Assembly (NCBI RefSeq): GCF_001696605.3
Contig: NZ_CP031716.1
Coordinates: 496,001 to 560,000, forward strand
Direction: 5' to 3'
Length of the DNA: 64,000 nucleotides
Origin: Acinetobacter wuhouensis
Lineage (GTDB): Bacteria > Pseudomonadota > Gammaproteobacteria > Pseudomonadales > Moraxellaceae
Position 1 is the stretch's first letter. The number at the start of each line of letters is the position of its first letter. Both the position numbers and the translations under genes were made by a program. Below the pieces are notes generated by a model. That model did no database searches, was not told the origin of the DNA, and was given only the letters and a program-made list of their open reading frames with translations. Positions 25,016 through 33,695 of the stretch are shown here, in pieces.

Positions 25016-25330
25016 ATGATCCGTAAAATCGAAATTACAACATTTGAGTTCCCAGAAAATGCAGTAATCTGGGATGTTCGTGACAATAAAGCGTTTGCTG
25101 AAAGCCATGTAAAAGGAGCTGTGAATCAGCCGATAGATGGTTTAACTGCAGATAGCTTGACTCAAGTGGGGTCGGATCAGTCAATTTACATTTTATGTGG
25201 CGGCGGCAGTAAAGCACCGCGTGCAGCTGAAAAACTAGAGGGTTTTGACAGTTCGCGTGATTATGTTGTTTTGATGGGAGGCACACGCGCAGCGCGTGAT
25301 GCTGGTTTGCCATTGGAACAAGGTGCATAA
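25016..25330 (+). CDS. single-domain rhodanese-like protein
   Basis: The protein has 104 residues from the ATG at 25016 with AAGGAG upstream. It has the rhodanese fold: AVIWDVRDNKAFAESHVKGAVNQPI and the active-site loop around Cys61 (YILCGGGSKAPRAAEKL). It likely carries persulfide sulfur in the cytoplasm. It is divergent from yajQ and ends in a clear terminator. Confidence 0.9.
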   Translation: MIRKIEITTFEFPENAVIWDVRDNKAFAESHVKGAVNQPIDGLTADSLTQVGSDQSIYILCGGGSKAPRAAEKLEGFDSSRDYVVLMGGTRAARDAGLPLEQGA

Positions 25331-25362
25331 AAAGAAGCGCCGAAAGGCGCTTTTTTATGGGT
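25330..25362. terminator. terminator between the rhodanese gene and mnmC
   Basis: AAGCGCC-GAAA-GGCGCTT with a T-run; the GAAA tetraloop makes it very stable. It serves the plus-strand gene, and A-rich sequence on the left lets it also end mnmC. Confidence 0.9.
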
Positions 25363-25374
25363 AACAATTTGGTA

Positions 25375-27342
25375 TTATTCACTTGGTTTAAAATAAGGCT
25401 TCTTCGGTTTTACTTTCTTTTGAAAACGTTTAGGGCTGAGTTTTTGTAATAAATCATTTGGAATTGGGCAAGCTTCGCCTAAAACTAAAGAAGCTAAAAC
25501 TTCACTACATAAGGGCGCAAATAAAAAACCTTTAGAACCTAGCCCAGAAAATGTATAGATTTCACGCTCTTCTTCGACTTTTCCAAGTAATGGAAAATAA
25601 TCCAAACTTTGCGCACGCACCGAAGCACGACCTTGCCACTCATTCACATTTACTAGGTTTTCAGCATATTGTGGAAAAACACTGTGGATAAGATCATAGT
25701 TATGCACATGGTCTTCAACTAAGACTTCTGTATCATCACGATTTGGATAAAATGACGCGCCTAGAATGAGTTGTTGCTTATCCAATTGCATGCAATAACC
25801 ACCATAGCTATAAGCATGTTGTTGATCTAAAGCATGATCTTGGTTATTCACCCAACTGACTTGTCCACGAATAGGTTTTAAGATTGGAAAATTTGCAAAG
25901 AATTTTTTACTTTCTTTGGCACAGCAGGCAATCACATGATCAAATGAGCCTAAAGCATCTTGTTGATGATTGAAAATTCGTAATTGATTATTTTCAAGTT
26001 GTTCAATTTTTTCAATTTCAGCATGTTGAAATTCAATTAACTCATTATCAAGGATTTGATCTTTGAGTTGATGTGGATAAATAGAGCCTGCTTGAGTCAG
26101 TTGTAAACTTGAAAAAGTACTTTGAATATCTAATTCATTTTCCGTCTGTGCTTTGAGTAGACCTTGCGGATATTGTTCGGCTAATGCCAATAATTCTTCA
26201 GGATTTTTTTGAGCCAATTGATTGACTGAAATAGGGCGAAAAGCTTTGAAATTTTGATAATGGTTTAACGCATGTTGCCATGCCAAAGTCATTAAATGCT
26301 CAGAACTTTGTTCAATTGGACTGAGTTTTGGATTGAGTAGGGCAAGTGGGTTACCAGATGCACCTGATAATGGCGCTGATTGGTCGTAAATGGTGACTTT
26401 ATGCCCACGTTGAGCCAACGCCCATGCGCAACTCAACCCTGCGATTCCTGCGCCAATAATCGCAATTTGACGTTGTTTAGAATTATTCTGAATGTCAGTG
26501 TTATTTAAAGTTTTTTTTTGAGCCGTTTCTAAATCAGTGTGTTGATGATCATTTTGCGCATTTTCAGATTCAAGAGCGCTATTTTCATCAACATTTAAAT
26601 TGACGACTTCTGGTACATTCCAAACAGCTTTGAGCATTTCTCGTTTATGTCCAAAACCACGTGGACGTGAAATAGATATACCATGTTGTTTTAAACCACG
26701 TTTAAGCACACCTGCAACACTAAACGATGCGAATGTAGTTCCAAGATCAGATAAACGCACAATATTATTTAAAACATTTTCTTCCCACATGTCGGGATTA
26801 CAAGATGGGGCAAAACCATCTAAAAACCATGCATTCACAGGTGCTGTTTTGGGAATGATTGGGAAAACATCATGTGCATCGCCTAACCATAAATCAATGG
26901 AAAAGCGCTCTTTGGGAAAACTTAAGCGATGACAACCTGCAATAGCTAAAGGATATTGCTCAATCAGTTGATCTGCTAAGGGTTTGAGTTCAGCCCATAC
27001 ATTTAATGCACGGATTAAGTCATCCTTTGATAGTGGAAATTTTTCCACACTGATCGCATGTAAGTGGCTGTTATTATTCGGGCGGACTTGTTGCCAAAGT
27101 TGCCATAGTGCAAGAATATTTAAACCTGTACCAAAACCTGTTTCTCCCACGCTGAAATATTCAAAATCATTTAAAGCTGTAAGGCGTGTTTCAAGGTCAT
27201 TACCATTCAAAAAAACATGTCGGGTTTCGAGTAGTCCATTGTCTTTGGAAAAATAGACATCACCAAATTGTTTAGAAATTGGAACTTCAATTCCATCAAC
27301 ACATTGCCAATCTAAGTCGGCTGTTTGAATGGCTTGTGACAA
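25375..27342 (-). CDS. mnmC: bifunctional tRNA mnm5s2U methyltransferase/oxidoreductase
   Basis: The protein has 655 residues in two domains. The N-terminal MnmC2 methyltransferase has the SAM site VGETGFGTGLNILAL near residue 67 and FLDGFAPSCNPDMW. A linker rich in Glu, Gln and Asn (about 255-290) follows. The C-terminal MnmC1 is a DAO-type FAD oxidoreductase starting with IAIIGAGIAGLSCAWALAQRG near residue 293 and ending with FSGLGSKGFLFAPLCSE. It converts cmnm5U34 through nm5U to mnm5U in tRNAs. It is the last gene of yciB-yciI-(27404)-mnmC. Confidence 0.95.
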   Translation of the reverse strand: MSQAIQTADLDWQCVDGIEVPISKQFGDVYFSKDNGLLETRHVFLNGNDLETRLTALNDFEYFSVGETGFGTGLNILALWQLWQQVRPNNNSHLHAISVEKFPLSKDDLIRALNVWAELKPLADQLIEQYPLAIAGCHRLSFPKERFSIDLWLGDAHDVFPIIPKTAPVNAWFLDGFAPSCNPDMWEENVLNNIVRLSDLGTTFASFSVAGVLKRGLKQHGISISRPRGFGHKREMLKAVWNVPEVVNLNVDENSALESENAQNDHQHTDLETAQKKTLNNTDIQNNSKQRQIAIIGAGIAGLSCAWALAQRGHKVTIYDQSAPLSGASGNPLALLNPKLSPIEQSSEHLMTLAWQHALNHYQNFKAFRPISVNQLAQKNPEELLALAEQYPQGLLKAQTENELDIQSTFSSLQLTQAGSIYPHQLKDQILDNELIEFQHAEIEKIEQLENNQLRIFNHQQDALGSFDHVIACCAKESKKFFANFPILKPIRGQVSWVNNQDHALDQQHAYSYGGYCMQLDKQQLILGASFYPNRDDTEVLVEDHVHNYDLIHSVFPQYAENLVNVNEWQGRASVRAQSLDYFPLLGKVEEEREIYTFSGLGSKGFLFAPLCSEVLASLVLGEACPIPNDLLQKLSPKRFQKKVKPKKPYFKPSE

Positions 27343-27403
27343 CTTAAATTACCTTTTGAGCTTTGAGAGAAGTGAATAAATCAGAGGGGATGAAGTCAGT
27401 GGC

Positions 27404-27931
27404 TTACCACTGACGACGACGTTTAGTATAGATATAACTTGCGATTAAAAAGCCGAGTAGTACACCAACAGCAATGGTGGCTGCGCCGTATAGAAACATT
27501 TGCGCACTTTGTTCACTTTGTAAAACCTGAACTTGTACACCAAGATTGTCATTTTTCAATTGTAATTCTTGGTTTTGAGATAAAGCTTCTAAATTGGCTT
27601 TTTCAAGTTGTTGTAAACGTGTCGCTTGGTCTTTTACCAGTGCTTTCACATTGGCTTCTTGAGATGCTTTTTCTTTGGCAATCTGTTCAGCAGTTAAAGG
27701 CTTATTTTCTTGTGTCTGAGCTTGCGTTTGATTTGCATGCGCACCCGCTACCGCAGGGATAATACTCGGTTTTTGAGCGGCAACAGGTGGGTTCGCCTGA
27801 GGTGGAGGCGTTGCAGTCGTTGCTTGAGTTGTTTGTGGGCTGGTTTGATTTGGTTCAGCCCATGCAACAGCAGGTAAAAGTAGAGAAGTACTTAATGTTA
27901 GGCTCAATAAGCTTTGGACGACAACGCGCAT
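27404..27931 (-). CDS. envelope protein with signal peptide, coiled coil and C-terminal anchor
   Basis: The protein has 175 residues from the ATG at 27931 (AAGGGA upstream). A signal peptide (VVVQSLLSLTLSTSLLLPAVAWAEP) is followed by a low-complexity Gln/Thr/Pro/Ala region to about 70, a coiled coil (about 78-140, KASQEANVKALVKDQATRLQQLE…), one membrane helix (MFLYGAATIAVGVLLGFLIASYIY) and a basic end KRRRQW. SH3-less but otherwise like small TIGR04211-type envelope proteins. No family is assigned. It starts 4 bp after the yciI stop, so it is part of that operon. Confidence 0.8.
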   Translation of the reverse strand: MRVVVQSLLSLTLSTSLLLPAVAWAEPNQTSPQTTQATTATPPPQANPPVAAQKPSIIPAVAGAHANQTQAQTQENKPLTAEQIAKEKASQEANVKALVKDQATRLQQLEKANLEALSQNQELQLKNDNLGVQVQVLQSEQSAQMFLYGAATIAVGVLLGFLIASYIYTKRRRQW

Positions 27932-27935
27932 TCTA

Positions 27936-28238
27936 TTATCCCTTAGGCAATGCTTTATTGAATGGTTTAACATCAATATGGCTATAAATGCCTTCTTTTA
28001 GGAAAGGTTCTTCTTGTAGCCAAGCATCTAATTCTTCACGGCTATCAAAATCGAGAATCAAAGTGCTGCCATAAAAACCCGCTTGTGGGTTTTCACGATC
28101 TTTCGGCATCGCACCTGCAACAATTACACGACCTTCAGCATCTAACTTTTCTAAACGTGCTAAATGTTGAGGGCGAGTTGCAAGACGTTTTTCTACTGTA
28201 CCTTCTTGATCAGTACAAGTAACTACAAATAATGGCAT
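27936..28238 (-). CDS. yciI: YciI-like protein
   Basis: The protein has 100 residues from the ATG at 28238 (MPLFVVTCTDQEGT). It has the YciI/dimeric ferredoxin-like fold with RPQHLARLEKLDAEGRVIVAGAMP (the conserved His is in RPQHL) and FYGSTLILDFDSREELDAWLQEEPF. The biochemical role of YciI is unresolved. It lies 26 bp from yciB, a pairing also seen near E. coli trp. Confidence 0.93.
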   Translation of the reverse strand: MPLFVVTCTDQEGTVEKRLATRPQHLARLEKLDAEGRVIVAGAMPKDRENPQAGFYGSTLILDFDSREELDAWLQEEPFLKEGIYSHIDVKPFNKALPKG

Positions 28239-28264
28239 GATAATTCTCGATTTTTCTAAACACA

Positions 28265-28879
28265 CTAGTCTTCAGATGACTTGAAGTGTTTCCGTAAAAT
28301 AATAAACTGGATAATGATAAAGGAAAACATCACGATCATGTCACCAAATGCGGTAAATTCGCCCCAATATTTTCCATCAGCAAATAAAAATGCAAAGAAA
28401 ATATGTAAGCAAGACATCACGATGAACATGGCAGCCCAAGCAAAGTTGAGATTTTTCCAACCTTTTTCGCTGAGGTTTAATACTGGACCAAACAATCGTT
28501 GAATCAATGGCTTTTTCTCTTTACCAAAATAAGGTGAAAGTAAGAAAGCACCAGCAAAGGCTAAGTTTAAAATGGCAGCTTTAAGGCGAATATAGAAGTC
28601 ATCACTTAACATCAGTGTGATGCCACCAAAGATCACCGTCATAAACAGAACCAACCATTGTTGCTTGTCTAAACGGAATTTTTGGAATACAAATAAAGCA
28701 CCATATACCACAAGCATGGAAATAATTAGACCTGTTGTAGCAACAAGAATATTATTGTTATTAACACCACCTGCTGAGCCGATCAGTTGCAATAATGGAT
28801 GATCAGTATTTTTTGGATCAACCGTCTTATATAAATAAAAGAAAATTATGAGGGGCACAAAGTCTAAAAGTGCTTTCAT
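28265..28879 (-). CDS. yciB: YciB/septation protein A-type inner membrane protein
   Basis: The protein has 204 residues from the ATG at 28879 (MKALLDFVPLIIFFYLYK, the conserved start). There are five to six membrane helices, plus the family stretch NLNFAWAAMFIVMSCLHIFFAFLF and a C-terminal basic tail. YciB (IspZ) proteins affect cell envelope synthesis and septation in enterobacteria. The frame extends upstream to 28930, overlapping the divergent gene, and is not used. Confidence 0.93.
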   Translation of the reverse strand: MKALLDFVPLIIFFYLYKTVDPKNTDHPLLQLIGSAGGVNNNNILVATTGLIISMLVVYGALFVFQKFRLDKQQWLVLFMTVIFGGITLMLSDDFYIRLKAAILNLAFAGAFLLSPYFGKEKKPLIQRLFGPVLNLSEKGWKNLNFAWAAMFIVMSCLHIFFAFLFADGKYWGEFTAFGDMIVMFSFIIIQFIILRKHFKSSED

Positions 28880-28924
28880 GTTAAAGTATCTTAGCCAGTT
28901 CAGGTTGATGGGATAGTATAAAAG

Positions 28925-29776
28925 ATGCAAGGCGTAGATTTACATACTCACAGTAATATTTCTGATGGAACCATGACACCGATGTTACTGGTTGAGGCGG
29001 CCATCGAGAAAGGCATTCATACACTTGCTCTTACGGACCACGATAGCATGGATGGCTTAATAGAAGCTGAACAATTTGCAAAAAATCAACCAATTCAAAT
29101 CATTTCTGGTGTAGAGATCTCTAGCCAATGGTCTAGACCTGCAACTAAAAAGAGCTATGGTGTGCATATTGTTGCCCTGAACATGCAAAATCCTGAACCT
29201 TTGCAACGTCTTTTAGCTCAACAAAAGAAAATCCGCGCTGAACGTGCCAAGCAAATTTGTGATTTATTGATTCCTTTAATTCATCAAGATATTTATGCCG
29301 ATGTGGTGGCAAAAGTAGATGGTGAGCCTGATCGTATTACCCGTACCCATATTGCCAAAACTTTGGTGGAAAAGGGCATTGTGCAACGCGCACAGTCGGC
29401 TTTTGACAAGTATATTAAAGAAGGCAAAAAAGCTTATGTGAAGTTTGATGGTTTGGGTTTAGAAGAAACCATTAAAGTTATTCATGAAAGTCAGGGTTTT
29501 GCTGTTTTGGCGCATCCGACTCGTTATGATTTATCCGCAACTAATGTGCGTTATTTGATTGAAATTTTTGCTCAATATGGTGGTGATGCAGTCGAGCTGC
29601 CACCTGCAATTGAACCTGCTTCGACACGTCAAATGGTCGATCGTATGATTGCTGAGTTTGGTTTAAAGGTTTCTGTGGGAAGTGATTTTCACGGGGATAA
29701 TATGCCTTGGGTTAAGCTGGGTAATATTCCGCGAGTGAAAGAAGGGCAAGTGGGGATTTGGGAAAGTTTTCGGTAG
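28925..29776 (+). CDS. PHP-domain 5'-3' exoribonuclease/nucleotide phosphatase (RNase AM, YciV)
   Basis: The protein has 283 residues. The PHP metal motifs are intact: VDLHTHSNISDGTM, ALTDHDSMDG, GVEISS, VLAHPTRYDLS and VSVGSDFHGDNMPW. The closest relatives are RNase AM (YciV/Rnm), which trims the 5' ends of 5S and other rRNAs and hydrolyses pAp-type nucleotides. It is divergent from yciB with only 45 bp between starts, so their promoters overlap. The presence of yciB, yciI and this gene together repeats an enterobacterial neighbourhood. Confidence 0.9.
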   Translation: MQGVDLHTHSNISDGTMTPMLLVEAAIEKGIHTLALTDHDSMDGLIEAEQFAKNQPIQIISGVEISSQWSRPATKKSYGVHIVALNMQNPEPLQRLLAQQKKIRAERAKQICDLLIPLIHQDIYADVVAKVDGEPDRITRTHIAKTLVEKGIVQRAQSAFDKYIKEGKKAYVKFDGLGLEETIKVIHESQGFAVLAHPTRYDLSATNVRYLIEIFAQYGGDAVELPPAIEPASTRQMVDRMIAEFGLKVSVGSDFHGDNMPWVKLGNIPRVKEGQVGIWESFR

Positions 29777-29796
29777 ATGTTGACACTTCTTATTTT

Positions 29797-30222
29797 TTAA
29801 TGTGGTAATTCTATTTCATCAAATTCTGATTTTATATTGAGAGTATTAGTATTTTTATAAAGTACATTTTTTAGTATCAAATGTTGTAAAAATTTTGAAT
29901 ATATATTGGGTAATTGTTGAATATATAAGGGAGTCTTGGGTAAACATACCAGTTCGTAGTTATATGAAGATGAATAATCATAGACGAAGAATCCTCGCTC
30001 AGCGAATGCAATAAAGTCATCAGGGCGTGGTACAGAGACTTGTAAGGATGCTAGGCTCGTAATAGGGAGTTGTAGTATTTCTTTTTCGAGTTGTGCTAAT
30101 TCGATAATCGTAGATTGAATGGTATTCAATGGAATAGCACCTTCACCCGCAGTTAAAAATACTCCGAGCATGCCATGTTGGTCTACTGCTATCCATACAC
30201 AATCGACTCCTAGTGGATACAT
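29797..30222 (-). CDS. conserved protein of unknown function, possible immunity-type orphan
   Basis: The protein has 141 residues. The opening (GVDCVWIAVDQHGMLGVFLTAGEGAIPL) and the middle (VPRPDDFIAFAERGFFVYDYS…YELVCLP) match a scattered proteobacterial family I have seen without a functional name. It often occurs singly and near variable loci. It is AT-rich and ends in a Lys/Asn tail. AAGGAAAA precedes the ATG. Cytoplasmic by composition. Function unknown. Confidence 0.7.
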   Translation of the reverse strand: MYPLGVDCVWIAVDQHGMLGVFLTAGEGAIPLNTIQSTIIELAQLEKEILQLPITSLASLQVSVPRPDDFIAFAERGFFVYDYSSSYNYELVCLPKTPLYIQQLPNIYSKFLQHLILKNVLYKNTNTLNIKSEFDEIELPH

Positions 30223-30323
30223 TTTATTTTTCCTTTTTTAGAAGATGATTTATTAATTTTAAATATCAGTTGCTGAACATAAGAAATCCCTCAATTTAGA
30301 GGAATTCATTTCTGATTAAACAA

Positions 30324-30809
30324 TCAATCTTCTTTCACAGTATATGGATTCTCAAAACCTAATTTTTTCAAAATTTCGATTTCCAAAGCTTCCATTTCCT
30401 CAGCATCTTCTTCTGAAGTTTCATGATCATAACCCATCAAATGCAAGGTGCCATGAACCAGCATGTGAGTGAAGTGTTCAATCGGGGTTTTCTGTTGCTC
30501 AATCGCTTCTTGTAAAACTACTGGAATACAAATCACCAAATCCCCAATCGGGAATGTATCTAAAATTTGCGCCATTTCATCAGGTAAATCACTCGGAAAA
30601 GACAACACATTGGTTGGTTTGTCTTTTTTACGATATTCCAAATTCAATTTATGGCTTTCATCATTGTCCACACACGCAATTCCAACTTCACAATCACTTT
30701 GTGTGTCGATATGACGCAATGTGGTTTCAATGACTTTTTTCAAATAAGCACGTTTGAGCACCAATTCAGGTGCTTCAAACGATTGTTGTAACGATAGGTT
30801 GAGTTTCAA
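30324..30809 (-). CDS. ybeY: endoribonuclease YbeY (rRNA maturation factor)
   Basis: The protein has 161 residues from a TTG at 30809, chosen because AAGGA lies 6 nt upstream; a TTG at 30815 directly abuts that site. The zinc motif [11 protein letters not shown] (H3xH5xH) is intact, preceded by TNVLSFPSD. It processes the 16S 3' end and takes part in ribosome quality control. It is last in miaB-ybeZ-ybeY, 21 bp after ybeZ. Confidence 0.96.
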   Translation of the reverse strand: MKLNLSLQQSFEAPELVLKRAYLKKVIETTLRHIDTQSDCEVGIACVDNDESHKLNLEYRKKDKPTNVLSFPSDLPDEMAQILDTFPIGDLVICIPVVLQEAIEQQKTPIEHFTHMLVHGTLHLMGYDHETSEEDAEEMEALEIEILKKLGFENPYTVKED

Positions 30810-30830
30810 AACCAATCCTTCATGTCAAAC

Positions 30831-31937
30831 TTAAGCATGATCTTGATCGGTCGCAGGCTCTTGATGTTGAGCATCAGCAGCCGAATCATTCTCAGCAATG
30901 AGTGCTTCTTGACGTGCTTTGCGTTCAGCACGTGCTTCAGCGGTTAAACGATGTTGCTCGCTGTCCCAACCCTCATAGGCTTCGACAATTTTTTGTACCA
31001 GCTGGTGACGAACGACATCACGAGAGTGGAAGCGAGTAATGTGAATTTCTTTGATTTTCTCAATGATTCGCAATGCATGCGCAAGCCCAGATTGCTGACC
31101 ACGCGGTAAATCAACCTGAGTAATATCACCTGTAATCACGGCACGAGAACCAAAGCCTAAACGGGTTAAGAACATCTTCATTTGTTCAGGTGTGGTGTTT
31201 TGTGCTTCATCCAAAATCACGAAAGAATGATTCAGTGTACGACCACGCATATAGGCAAGTGGGGCAACTTCAATCACTTGACGCTCAATCAATTTTGCCA
31301 CTTTTTCAAAACCCAGCATTTCATACAAGGCATCATAAAGTGGACGTAAGTACGGATCAATTTTTTGACTCAAATCACCCGGTAAAAATCCAAGTTTTTC
31401 ACCTGCTTCAACAGCAGGGCGAACCAAGAGAATTCTTTGAATTTCATTACGTTCGAGCATATCTACAGCAGCTGCGACGGCAAGATAGGTTTTGCCTGTA
31501 CCCGCAGGGCCGATCCCGAAAGAAATGTCACTTTGTAAAATACGTTGCACGTAGCGTTTTTGATTTGCACCACGTGGATTGATACGACCTTTACGGGTTT
31601 GTAGCCAAACATCGTTTAGCCCCGTATGTTCATTATCCGAAAGATCTTCTTGAATTTCTCGGTCAGTTTGACTGCCTTGAATGAGGAGGTGAATGGTATC
31701 TGCGCTGACTTGAGGTGTGAACTCAGCTTCAGCATGTAAGCGCTGCAATAAACTTTCAGCTCTCTCAACAGCTTCTATATCTCCATCGATATAAAAGCTG
31801 TCACCACGGTGAGAAATACTGACTTCTAAACGTTGTTCGATTTGTTTCAGATGACCGTTATAAGCACCCAACATGCTTTTTAAACGTTCAACTGAAATAC
31901 CCGGAAAAGCTACTGTACGTCGAATCGCTGCAGTCAA
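30831..31937 (-). CDS. ybeZ: PhoH-like ATPase YbeZ
   Basis: The protein has 368 residues from a TTG at 31937 with AAGGAT upstream. An N-terminal KH-like part precedes the PhoH ATPase: Walker A GIGPAGTGKTYLA (about 142-154), VRPAVEAGEKLGFLPGDL, Walker B FVILDEAQNTTPEQMK and FGSRAVITGDITQVDLP. The C-terminus is Glu/Ala-rich. YbeZ works with YbeY, whose gene follows. Operon order is conserved in gammaproteobacteria. Confidence 0.95.
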   Translation of the reverse strand: MTAAIRRTVAFPGISVERLKSMLGAYNGHLKQIEQRLEVSISHRGDSFYIDGDIEAVERAESLLQRLHAEAEFTPQVSADTIHLLIQGSQTDREIQEDLSDNEHTGLNDVWLQTRKGRINPRGANQKRYVQRILQSDISFGIGPAGTGKTYLAVAAAVDMLERNEIQRILLVRPAVEAGEKLGFLPGDLSQKIDPYLRPLYDALYEMLGFEKVAKLIERQVIEVAPLAYMRGRTLNHSFVILDEAQNTTPEQMKMFLTRLGFGSRAVITGDITQVDLPRGQQSGLAHALRIIEKIKEIHITRFHSRDVVRHQLVQKIVEAYEGWDSEQHRLTAEARAERKARQEALIAENDSAADAQHQEPATDQDHA

Positions 31938-31975
31938 GAGATATCCTTTTTATAAATAAAGTCTATACCCTTACA

Positions 31976-33430
31976 TTACGCCACGTCAGGCTCAAGATTC
32001 AAGAGTTCTCCGTAAACTAAATTTAGGGTCTTAATCTCTGTAATCTCAATCTCTGCAAAGCGTCCGACCCAAGCGGCGTCACCTACAAATGTTACTAAAC
32101 GTGTATTGTCCGCTGTTCCGACCAATAAATTCGGATCTTTATTGGAAACATTCTCGATCAAGACACGTTGAATCGTACCGAGCATCGCATCTGTTTTTTC
32201 AATACTGGATTGTTTTATCCATTGTTGAACTTTAGCCAAACGCTCTTTCTTCACATCTTCAGGTGTGCTGTCTAGTAATTCAGATGCTGGCGTGCCTGGA
32301 CGTTTTGAATAGATGAAACTATAAGAATGATCGAAATCTAAATCTTGAATAAATTGATAAGTTTCGGCAAAGTTTTCATCTGTTTCACCAGGGAAACCAA
32401 TGATGAAGTCTGAAGATAAATGCATATCTGGACGAACTTTACGAAGTTTTGCAATTTTTTCAATATAAACATCAATGGTGTGATTGCGTTTCATCGCTTG
32501 TAACACATCATTTGAACCGCTTTGTACAGGTAAATGAAGATGTGAAACCATTTGCGGTAAATCACGATAGCATTGAATTAAATCATCATTAAATTCAAGT
32601 GGATGTGATGTTGTATAGCGTAAGCGACCAATGCCTGGAATTTCTGCGACTAAACGAAGTAGGTCTGCAAAAGTACAGATTTCACCTTCAAAGGTTTCGC
32701 CACGGTAGCCATTGACGTTTTGACCCAGTAGGCTAATTTCACGTACACCTTTTTCAGCCAAACCAGCGATTTCAGCTAAAACGTCATCGAGAGGGCGAGA
32801 AACTTCTTCACCACGTGTATACGGAACAACACAGAATGAACAATATTTTGAACAACCTTCCATGATGGAAACAAAGGCTTTATAACCTTCAACACGTGGC
32901 TCAGGTAAGAAGTCGAATTTTTCAATATCTGGGAATGAAATATCCACCAGTTTGATTTTTTCTTTTTTCGGCTTCTCAATTTGTTCAACGTGTTGATCAA
33001 GCATTTGTGGTAAACGATGTAAAGTTTGTGGGCCAAAAACCATGTCCACATAAGGCGCACGTTTTTGAATGTTGTCACCTTCTTGAGAAGCAACACAACC
33101 ACCGACACCGATCACTAAGTCTGGATTTTGTTCTTTTAGTTTGCGCCAGCGACCCAATTCAGAAAACACTTTTTCTTGTGCTTTTTCGCGAATTGAACAG
33201 GTATTCATCAGTAGAATATCTGCATCTTTAGGGTCGGTGGTCAGCACATAACCGTGTGAGTCGCCTAAAAGGTCTGCCATACGATGACTGTCATACTCAT
33301 TCATCTGACACCCTTGTGTCTCGATATACAGTTTTTTGACTGCACCGTCGACAGGGGTGTGCTGTGGCTGGGTTACAGTGTTTTCTGAGGCAGCTTTGGC
33401 ACCATTGGGGATGAAGGTTTGAACCGTCAT
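31976..33430 (-). CDS. miaB: tRNA-2-methylthio-N6-dimethylallyladenosine synthase
   Basis: The protein has 484 residues. It is a radical-SAM methylthiotransferase: N-terminal cluster cysteines in [24 protein letters not shown] and [11 protein letters not shown], the radical-SAM CxxxCxxC in [17 protein letters not shown], and a C-terminal TRAM domain. It adds the ms2 group to i6A37 of tRNAs. An extra N-terminal stretch of about 30 residues precedes the domain. It is first gene of the miaB-ybeZ-ybeY operon. Confidence 0.96.
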   Translation of the reverse strand: MTVQTFIPNGAKAASENTVTQPQHTPVDGAVKKLYIETQGCQMNEYDSHRMADLLGDSHGYVLTTDPKDADILLMNTCSIREKAQEKVFSELGRWRKLKEQNPDLVIGVGGCVASQEGDNIQKRAPYVDMVFGPQTLHRLPQMLDQHVEQIEKPKKEKIKLVDISFPDIEKFDFLPEPRVEGYKAFVSIMEGCSKYCSFCVVPYTRGEEVSRPLDDVLAEIAGLAEKGVREISLLGQNVNGYRGETFEGEICTFADLLRLVAEIPGIGRLRYTTSHPLEFNDDLIQCYRDLPQMVSHLHLPVQSGSNDVLQAMKRNHTIDVYIEKIAKLRKVRPDMHLSSDFIIGFPGETDENFAETYQFIQDLDFDHSYSFIYSKRPGTPASELLDSTPEDVKKERLAKVQQWIKQSSIEKTDAMLGTIQRVLIENVSNKDPNLLVGTADNTRLVTFVGDAAWVGRFAEIEITEIKTLNLVYGELLNLEPDVA

Positions 33431-33695
33431 GGAGGCGTTTATCCTATGAAAAAGGGAATTTGGAACGTTATATAGAACCTGATTTTATCAGACTCATAAA
33501 AAGCGCGCTATTTTACAGTATTTAAATCAAACTCAGGGAAATATTTACGTCTGGTGATTTTTTAGGTGAAAATATGGATGAAAAATAGAGAAAATTATTA
33601 ATGGCGAATCATAAGGTTACATAACACAACAGTAGAAATGAATTAGAATAACTAAACTAGTCACAAATCAGTGCGTCAGTAAGTTAAGGCATGTC

